From NCBI GenBank assembly GCA_964394445.1, contig CAYMXO010000034.1, positions 1-19,494 of the forward strand: a stretch of 19,494 bases of DNA, given 5' to 3'. The notes below the pieces were generated by a model. It did not search any database. It was not told the DNA's origin and was given only the letters and a program-made list of their open reading frames with translations. Below, in pieces: positions 14,218 through 19,494 of the stretch. Numbering within the stretch: the first letter of the stretch is position 1; each line of letters opens with the position of its first letter. The position numbers and the translations under genes were made by a program. The stretch comes from Thiopseudomonas sp964394445. GTDB taxonomy: Bacteria; Pseudomonadota; Gammaproteobacteria; Pseudomonadales; Pseudomonadaceae.

Positions 14218-15237
14218 ATGAGGAAAACCTTACTTGCCCTGGTACTCTTTGCTGCCGGCGGTATTGCACAGGCAAATGTCGAGCTCAACAGCAACCATCC
14301 GGACAACTATACCGTGGTCAAGGGTGACACCCTGTGGGACATTTCCGGCAAGTTCCTGCGCCAGCCATGGAAATGGCCGGAAATCTGGCATGCCAACCCC
14401 CAGGTAAAAAATCCGCACCTGATTTATCCTGGCGATGTGCTTAGCCTGGTGTATATCGACGGTAAACCGCGGCTGATGGTCAACCGTGGCAGTGGTGGCA
14501 CCGTCAGGCTGTCTCCGGGCATTCGCAAAACACCGATGGCCGAGGCCATCCCCAGCATTCCGCTGGAAGCGATCAACAGCTTTCTGCTGAACAACCGCAT
14601 TATTGACTCCAAACAAGAATTTGAGGGTGCGCCCTATGTGGTGGCTGGTAATGCCGAGCGGGTATTGAGTGGCCACAACGACCGGATTTACGTGCGTGGC
14701 AACATCAGCGAAGACAACAACTATGACGTCTTTCGTCAGGGCAAAACCTACCGTGATCCGGCAACCGGCGAGTTTCTTGGCATCAATGCGGACTATGTGG
14801 GTAGTGGCGAGGTCGTGGCCAAAGAGCGCGATATTGGCACTATGCTCCTGAGCCGTACCGCACAGGAGGTGCGCCTGGCTGACCGGGTGTTTGCCACCGA
14901 AGAGCGTGCCATTACCTCGACGTTTTTCCCCAGTGAGCCGGAGCGCAGCATTAACGGCCTGATCCTGGATGTGCCGCGGGGTGTCAGCCAGATTGGCCAG
15001 CTGGATGTGGTCACCATCAACAAGGGCGAACGCGACGGCTTGCAGGCCGGCAACGTGCTGGCCGTGTACAAGACGGGTGAAACCGTGCGCGACCAGGTGA
15101 CCGGCGGCAAGGTCAAGGTGCCGGACGAGCGTTCTGGCGTCCTGATGGTTTTCCGCACCTATGAAAAAATGAGCTATGGTCTGGTATTGCAGGCCAGTCG
15201 CCAGCTTGCGGTCATGGACAAGGTGAAGAACCCCTGA
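14218..15237 (+). CDS. Secreted LysM-domain peptidoglycan-binding protein
   Basis: This 339-residue protein has a signal peptide (residues 1-19, cut after AQA) and one LysM domain at about 30-78, with YTVVKGDTLWDISGKFL and NPHLIYPGDVLSL. It should bind peptidoglycan in the periplasm. The remaining 260 residues, with no enzyme motif I recognise, match the arrangement of the Pseudomonas PA0020-type proteins, which sit at the same place between def and dprA. Catalytic function is unknown; a role in cell-wall organisation is inferred. It starts at ATG 14218 with a weak AAAGGGAA site. dprA follows 83 bp downstream, after a strong hairpin. Confidence 0.88.
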   Translation: MRKTLLALVLFAAGGIAQANVELNSNHPDNYTVVKGDTLWDISGKFLRQPWKWPEIWHANPQVKNPHLIYPGDVLSLVYIDGKPRLMVNRGSGGTVRLSPGIRKTPMAEAIPSIPLEAINSFLLNNRIIDSKQEFEGAPYVVAGNAERVLSGHNDRIYVRGNISEDNNYDVFRQGKTYRDPATGEFLGINADYVGSGEVVAKERDIGTMLLSRTAQEVRLADRVFATEERAITSTFFPSEPERSINGLILDVPRGVSQIGQLDVVTINKGERDGLQAGNVLAVYKTGETVRDQVTGGKVKVPDERSGVLMVFRTYEKMSYGLVLQASRQLAVMDKVKNP

Positions 15238-15244
15238 CCTTTGC

Positions 15245-15269
15245 ACGGGGCCGGCCTGGCCGGCCCCGT
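15245..15269 (+). terminator. Perfect 12-bp GC hairpin after the LysM gene (no T-run)
   Basis: ACGGGGCCGGCC (15245-15256) and GGCCGGCCCCGT (15258-15269) are perfect inverted copies around one base, so in RNA the inner pairs open to make a loop. It starts eight bases after the stop. The following bases (AGCCCCTTTGG) contain only TTT, so termination would be weak; it may be a 3'-end protecting structure. Confidence 0.55.
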
Positions 15270-15320
15270 AGCCCCTTTGGTGCGCTGCATGGATGAACGT
15301 TCGGACAGGAAGCCGATTGC

Positions 15321-16415
15321 ATGAACAACCCTCCTCTCGCCGAGCTGCGTGCCCGGATCTTGTTGAACTCGCTTCCCCAAATCGGGCCGCAACGCCTTTT
15401 ACAGTTGCTGGCGTGCTTTGGTGATGCAGTGACCGCTTGTCAGGCCCCGGCATCGGCCTGGCGTGCGCTGAACATGCCTGAACCGGCCGTTCATGCGCGG
15501 CAGGATGTAAAGCTGCAGGCTGCAGCCGATCGTGCGTTGCGCTGGCAGGAGCAATCCGACTGCCATATTTTGCTGCACGATGGTTCCGGCTATCCGGGCT
15601 TGCTGAGCGAAACAGCGGGGGCGCCTCCGCTGTTGTTTGTACAGGGCAGCCTGCAGCTTCTGCAGCAGCCGCAGCTGGCAATTATCGGCAGTCGCCATGC
15701 CAGTCCTGCAGGCGAACAGCTGGCCTTTGAATTTGCCAAAAGCATGGCGGCCAGCGGTTGCTGCATTACCAGTGGCCTGGCGCTGGGTATCGACAGTGCT
15801 GCCCACAGGGGCGCACTGGCCGGGCAGGGGGCTACCCTTGCCGTGGTCGGCACCGGGTTGCAGCAGACCTATCCCCGGCGCAACCAGGCGCTGCGCGAGC
15901 AAATGATTGCCGCTGGCGGTGCCCTGGTGTCGGAGCTGCCGCTGGACGCCGGCCCGCAGGCACACCATTTTCCCCGCCGCAACCGCATCATCAGTGGTTT
16001 GTCACTGGGCGTGCTGGTGGTTGAGGCCGGCGTGGCCAGCGGCTCCCTGATTACTGCCCGCTACGCGGCAGAGCAGGGGCGCGACGTGTTTGCCATCCCG
16101 GGTTCGGTGCATTACCCGGGCAGCAAAGGCTGCCACCAGCTGATCCGTGAAGGGGCTGTGCTGGTAGAATGTGTGCAGGATATTCTTGAGCAGTGGCGGC
16201 ACTGGCAACAGTTGCCACCGGAGCAGGCAGATGAGCCAGCGGAGGCGTGTGAGCCGCACCCGGTTACCGAACTGCTGCGCAGCCAGCCGCTCACCACCGA
16301 AGATCTGGCCTTACAGCTGGAAGCAGACATCAGTGAGCTGCTGACCGAGCTGACCAATCTGGAAATTGACGGCCGCATCCGCCAGCATGCCGGGCAGTGG
16401 TTTTTTATGGCCTAA
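15321..16415 (+). CDS. dprA: DNA-processing protein DprA (Smf)
   Basis: DprA binds incoming single-stranded DNA and loads RecA during natural transformation; it is also kept in species not known to be competent. The 364-residue protein has an N-terminal SAM-like part with LPQIGPQRLLQLL, then the Rossmann DprA domain (about 80-290). That domain carries IIGSRHASPAG (121-131), SGLALGIDSAAHRGAL (151-166), FPRRNRIISGLS (217-228) and the VEAGVASGSLITARYA stretch. A C-terminal winged helix (about 303-364) completes it. The ATG at 15321 has AGGA nine to twelve bases upstream. It is convergent with tsaC. Confidence 0.95.
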   Translation: MNNPPLAELRARILLNSLPQIGPQRLLQLLACFGDAVTACQAPASAWRALNMPEPAVHARQDVKLQAAADRALRWQEQSDCHILLHDGSGYPGLLSETAGAPPLLFVQGSLQLLQQPQLAIIGSRHASPAGEQLAFEFAKSMAASGCCITSGLALGIDSAAHRGALAGQGATLAVVGTGLQQTYPRRNQALREQMIAAGGALVSELPLDAGPQAHHFPRRNRIISGLSLGVLVVEAGVASGSLITARYAAEQGRDVFAIPGSVHYPGSKGCHQLIREGAVLVECVQDILEQWRHWQQLPPEQADEPAEACEPHPVTELLRSQPLTTEDLALQLEADISELLTELTNLEIDGRIRQHAGQWFFMA

Positions 16416-16463
16416 GCCGGCCGGCGTGCAAGGCGCTGCCCCCCGGGGTGTGAGCCGGGCTTA
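16413..16463. repeat. Imperfect hairpin between dprA and tsaC
   Basis: TAAGCCGGC (16413-16421, including the dprA stop) pairs with GCCGGGCTTA (16454-16463) with one bulged G. The 106-bp gap between the convergent genes has no T-run on either strand, so this is at most a weak bidirectional terminator. Confidence 0.35.
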
Positions 16464-16521
16464 CTTGTGTAGCTCTGGCTTCAGACCGGCGACCGATACG
16501 ATAAGAATGGGTGCGCAGGCT

Positions 16522-17073
16522 TTAGCGCAATACCTGACCGGTTGGCAGGTCACGAATGGTGCTGGGTTGCTGCCGGTGGCCCAGCGGGGCATTGAGGACA
16601 AAATCCAGCTGGTTGTGGAAGTATTGTTCAACGTGTAGCCGGCTGGTGGCAGCCGGATGCCGGGTCGGGTTGGCGGAAGTAGAGACCAGCGGCCCGGTTA
16701 GCTGGCACAGGGCCTGCACCAGCGGGTGATCGCTGACCCGTACGGCAACGCTGGCGTGACGACCGCTGATCCATGTTGGCACCCGCGCATGGTGCGGCAC
16801 CAGCCAGGTGTTGGGGCCGGGCCAGCTGTCTTCCAGCCGTTGCAGCTGTTCCGGCGGGAGCCCTTGCAATAACCACGCCAGCTGCCCGATGTCGGCAGCT
16901 ACCAGAATCAGGCCCTTGTGCGCGGGTCGTTGCTTGATGTCGAGAATGCGCTGCACCGCCCGTTCATTCCAGGGGTCGCAGCCCAGCCCCCAGACGGCCT
17001 CGGTCGGGTAGGCAATCACGCCGCCGTTGCGGATGATCTGTGCAGCCCGGTGCAATTGCCAGTGGCTGGTCAT
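16522..17073 (-). CDS. tsaC: Threonylcarbamoyl-AMP synthase TsaC
   Basis: TsaC (YrdC family) makes threonylcarbamoyl-AMP from threonine, bicarbonate and ATP, the first step of the t6A37 modification of ANN-decoding tRNAs. At 183 residues it is the single-domain YrdC form, not the longer Sua5. The motifs are AYPTEAVWGLGCDP (21-34), KQRPAHKGLIL (47-57), VAVRVSDHP and VSTSANPT. The ATG at 17073 has AGGTAA just upstream, inside the aroE end; the two genes are only four bases apart. The same aroE-tsaC neighbourhood is found in E. coli and Pseudomonas. Confidence 0.95.
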   Translation of the reverse strand: MTSHWQLHRAAQIIRNGGVIAYPTEAVWGLGCDPWNERAVQRILDIKQRPAHKGLILVAADIGQLAWLLQGLPPEQLQRLEDSWPGPNTWLVPHHARVPTWISGRHASVAVRVSDHPLVQALCQLTGPLVSTSANPTRHPAATSRLHVEQYFHNQLDFVLNAPLGHRQQPSTIRDLPTGQVLR

Positions 17074-17077
17074 GGGA

Positions 17078-17902
17078 TCAGTTACCTGCCAGGCGATCCC
17101 GTAGAGCCTGCATCACCGGGGCGGTATCGGGCCGCTGCCCGGTCCACAGCCAGAAAGCTTCCGCCGCCTGCCCGACCAGCATGCCCAGTCCGTCCAGGGT
17201 GCGGGCTGCACCATGCTGTGCCGCCCACTGGTTAAAGGCGGTGGTGTCTTTGCCGTACATCATGTCGTAGCAAACGGTCTGGCCGTCGCGGATCAGGCTG
17301 GGAGCCAGCGGTGGCAATTCACCCTGCAAACTGGCTGAGGTGCCATTGATGATCAGGTCAACCGGGGTATCGATCCAGTCGAAGCCGCAGGCCACCACGG
17401 GCCCAAGGTCGGCAAATTCCTGCGCCAGCTGCTCGGCCTTTTCTACCGTGCGGTTGGCGATGCATACCTCTGCCGGTTGCTGTGCCAGCAGGGGCTCCAG
17501 CACACCGCGCACGGCACCGCCGGCACCCAGCAACAGAATGCGTTGTCCGGCCAGCGCAATACCCTGTTCCAGCAGGTCGTTGACGAGGCCGGCGCCGTCG
17601 GTGTTGTCACCGCGAATCCGGCCGTCTTCCAGCTTGATCAGGGTATTCACCGCACCGGCACGGCGGGCGCGCCCGCTCAGTTCGTCGGCCAGACGGAAGG
17701 CCTGTTCCTTGAAGGGTACCGTGATGTTGGCGCCACGACCGCCTGCAGCAAAGAAGCTCTGCAGGCTGCTGGCAAAATCATCCAGCGGTGCCAGCAAGGC
17801 TTCATAGGTCAGGGACTGGCCGGTTTGTGCGGCAAACAGGCCATGAATGAAAGGCGATTGACTGTGGGCAATGGGATTGCCAAAAACGGCATAACGCTGC
17901 AT
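17078..17902 (-). CDS. aroE: Shikimate dehydrogenase (NADP+)
   Basis: AroE reduces 3-dehydroshikimate to shikimate with NADPH, the fourth step of the chorismate pathway. This 274-residue protein has the shikimate-binding residues near SQSPFIH (14-20), the catalytic K65 in NITVPFKEQ and D102 in DNTDGAG. The NADP-binding motif is GAGGAVRG (126-133), followed by NRT (150-152), the pattern of NADP-specific AroE. The ATG at 17902 lies one base after the hemF stop, with AGGAG six bases upstream, so translation is coupled to hemF. The length is normal. Confidence 0.96.
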   Translation of the reverse strand: MQRYAVFGNPIAHSQSPFIHGLFAAQTGQSLTYEALLAPLDDFASSLQSFFAAGGRGANITVPFKEQAFRLADELSGRARRAGAVNTLIKLEDGRIRGDNTDGAGLVNDLLEQGIALAGQRILLLGAGGAVRGVLEPLLAQQPAEVCIANRTVEKAEQLAQEFADLGPVVACGFDWIDTPVDLIINGTSASLQGELPPLAPSLIRDGQTVCYDMMYGKDTTAFNQWAAQHGAARTLDGLGMLVGQAAEAFWLWTGQRPDTAPVMQALRDRLAGN

Positions 17903-17903
17903 G

Positions 17904-18824
<921 letters not shown>

Positions 18825-19086
18825 GAAGGGTCTCCAGCAACAACTACAAGGTGTGGCGAAGCATAGCACGATTGGCGACTGCTGCCGTGCTGCAGGATCC
18901 TGGCCAGCCGTTTGCCGGCATTGCAGCGGGTCAGCCCGCAAGGGCTTGCGCAGCAGGCCGGGCGGTGCTGCGGAAAATTCAGCGATGGAAATCAATCTGT
19001 ACTAAAATGGTCAACCATTGTGGTTTGAAAATGCCGTCCTTAGCCCCAAGAACAGGCTGTATACAGAATTTTTCCATAGGTGCCCC
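18825..19086. promoter_or_regulatory. Divergent promoter region between hemF and prlC
   Basis: This 262-bp region holds the promoters of both flanking genes. It contains a GCCC-GCAA-GGGC mini-hairpin (18934-18945) and the palindrome AATGGTCAACCATT (19006-19019), listed separately. The prlC start has AGGTG as its Shine-Dalgarno site (19078-19082). No firm -35/-10 pair was identified by eye. Confidence 0.45.
19006..19019. promoter_or_regulatory. 14-bp palindrome AATGGTCAACCATT, possible operator
   Basis: AATGGT and ACCATT are perfect inverted halves around CA, 68 bases before the prlC start. TGGT-N-ACCA symmetry is typical of GntR-family operators, so a GntR-type regulator is one possible binder. 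This is inferred from symmetry only. Confidence 0.4.
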
Positions 19087-19494
19087 GTGACCCAGATTGC
19101 CAACCCCCTCCTGCAGAGCTTTGATCTGCCACCTTTTTCCGCCATCAAGCCCGAACATGTGGTGCCCGCCATTGACCAGTTGCTGGCCGACAGCCGTGCG
19201 CAAATCGCCACGTTGCTGGAGCGCAAGGATGATTTTAGTTGGGACGAGCTGGTCCTGCCGATGGATGAAATGGCGGCGAAGCTGGGCCAGGCCTGGAGCC
19301 CGGTCAGCCATTTGAATGCCGTGTGCAACAACCCCGAACTGCGTGAAGCCTATGAAGCCTGCCTGCCCAAGCTGTCCGAGTTCTGGACCGAGCTGGGCCA
19401 GAACCGGGAATTGTTCAACGCCTACAAGGCACTGTCAGACAGCCCGGCGGCGAAAACGCTGAACGATGCCCAGCGCAAGGTGCTGGACAACGAA
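19087..19494 (+). CDS. prlC: Oligopeptidase A, N-terminal part (3' end outside window)
   Basis: PrlC (OpdA) is a cytoplasmic M3-family zinc metallopeptidase that degrades signal peptides and short oligopeptides. The first 136 codons are present. They read MTQIANPLLQSFDLPPFSAI and then KPEHVVPAIDQLL, with SPVSHLNAV and NPELREAYEACLPKLSE further on, closely following the known E. coli N-terminus. The zinc-binding HExxH motif lies in the missing part. The frame opens with GTG at 19087, and AGGTG lies five to nine bases upstream. It is divergent from hemF. Confidence 0.92.
   Translation, partial: MTQIANPLLQSFDLPPFSAIKPEHVVPAIDQLLADSRAQIATLLERKDDFSWDELVLPMDEMAAKLGQAWSPVSHLNAVCNNPELREAYEACLPKLSEFWTELGQNRELFNAYKALSDSPAAKTLNDAQRKVLDNE

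Noticed and set aside
14230..15681. 483-codon open frame on the minus strand opposite the LysM gene and dprA
   Set aside because: It is antisense to two recognisable genes, spans their boundary and resembles no family. Long antisense frames are common in GC-rich genes.
18825..18995. 57-residue N-terminal extension of HemF
   Set aside because: It is unlike any HemF N-terminus, and the GTG at 18824 gives the normal length with a good Shine-Dalgarno spacing.

Overview
The window is from a gammaproteobacterium that can respire nitrogen oxides. The housekeeping order hemF-aroE-tsaC / dprA / LysM gene / def-fmt-rsmB-trkA is the arrangement found near the replication origin in Pseudomonas and relatives. 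The adjacent trkA-trkH pair is also seen in halophilic and marine gammaproteobacteria such as Halomonas. I cannot fix the genus from the sequence alone.

Left part (1-3834), nitric oxide metabolism: the 3' end of norB (catalytic subunit of cytochrome-c-dependent NO reductase), norD (vWA-domain activation factor for NO reductase) and an nnrS-family membrane haem protein gene. norB and norD are separated by a strong intrinsic terminator and two further hairpins. norD and nnrS are separated by about 340 bp of hairpin-rich, apparently repetitive non-coding DNA.

Middle part (3836-7617): an OmpR-type response regulator with its QseC/PmrB-like histidine kinase (minus strand), divergent from a two-gene operon (plus strand) encoding a secreted PepSY-domain protein and a ferric-reductase-like transmembrane flavohaem oxidoreductase. 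The layout suggests that the two-component system controls the redox operon. From 7618 to 8079 there is a terminator and the C-terminal relic of an acyl-CoA synthetase gene, which looks like a junction between accessory and core DNA.

Right part (8080-19494), core genes: the potassium uptake genes trkA and trkH; rsmB, fmt and def, read on the minus strand in the order def-fmt-rsmB-trkA-trkH (16S rRNA m5C methyltransferase, Met-tRNA formyltransferase, peptide deformylase); a divergent LysM-domain gene followed by dprA (plus); the minus-strand group hemF-aroE-tsaC (haem synthesis, shikimate pathway, tRNA t6A synthesis); and the start of prlC (oligopeptidase A) leaving the window on the plus strand.

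Starts were moved from the longest possible ORF for nnrS, the response regulator, trkH, trkA and hemF, on the basis of Shine-Dalgarno position and usual family length. trkH, rsmB, hemF and prlC appear to use GTG. No tRNA, rRNA, CRISPR array or insertion sequence was seen. I found no clearly new multi-gene system. The most interesting candidates are the PepSY/flavohaem-reductase/two-component module beside the NO genes, the triple hairpin between norB and norD, and the nested inverted repeat downstream of norD.
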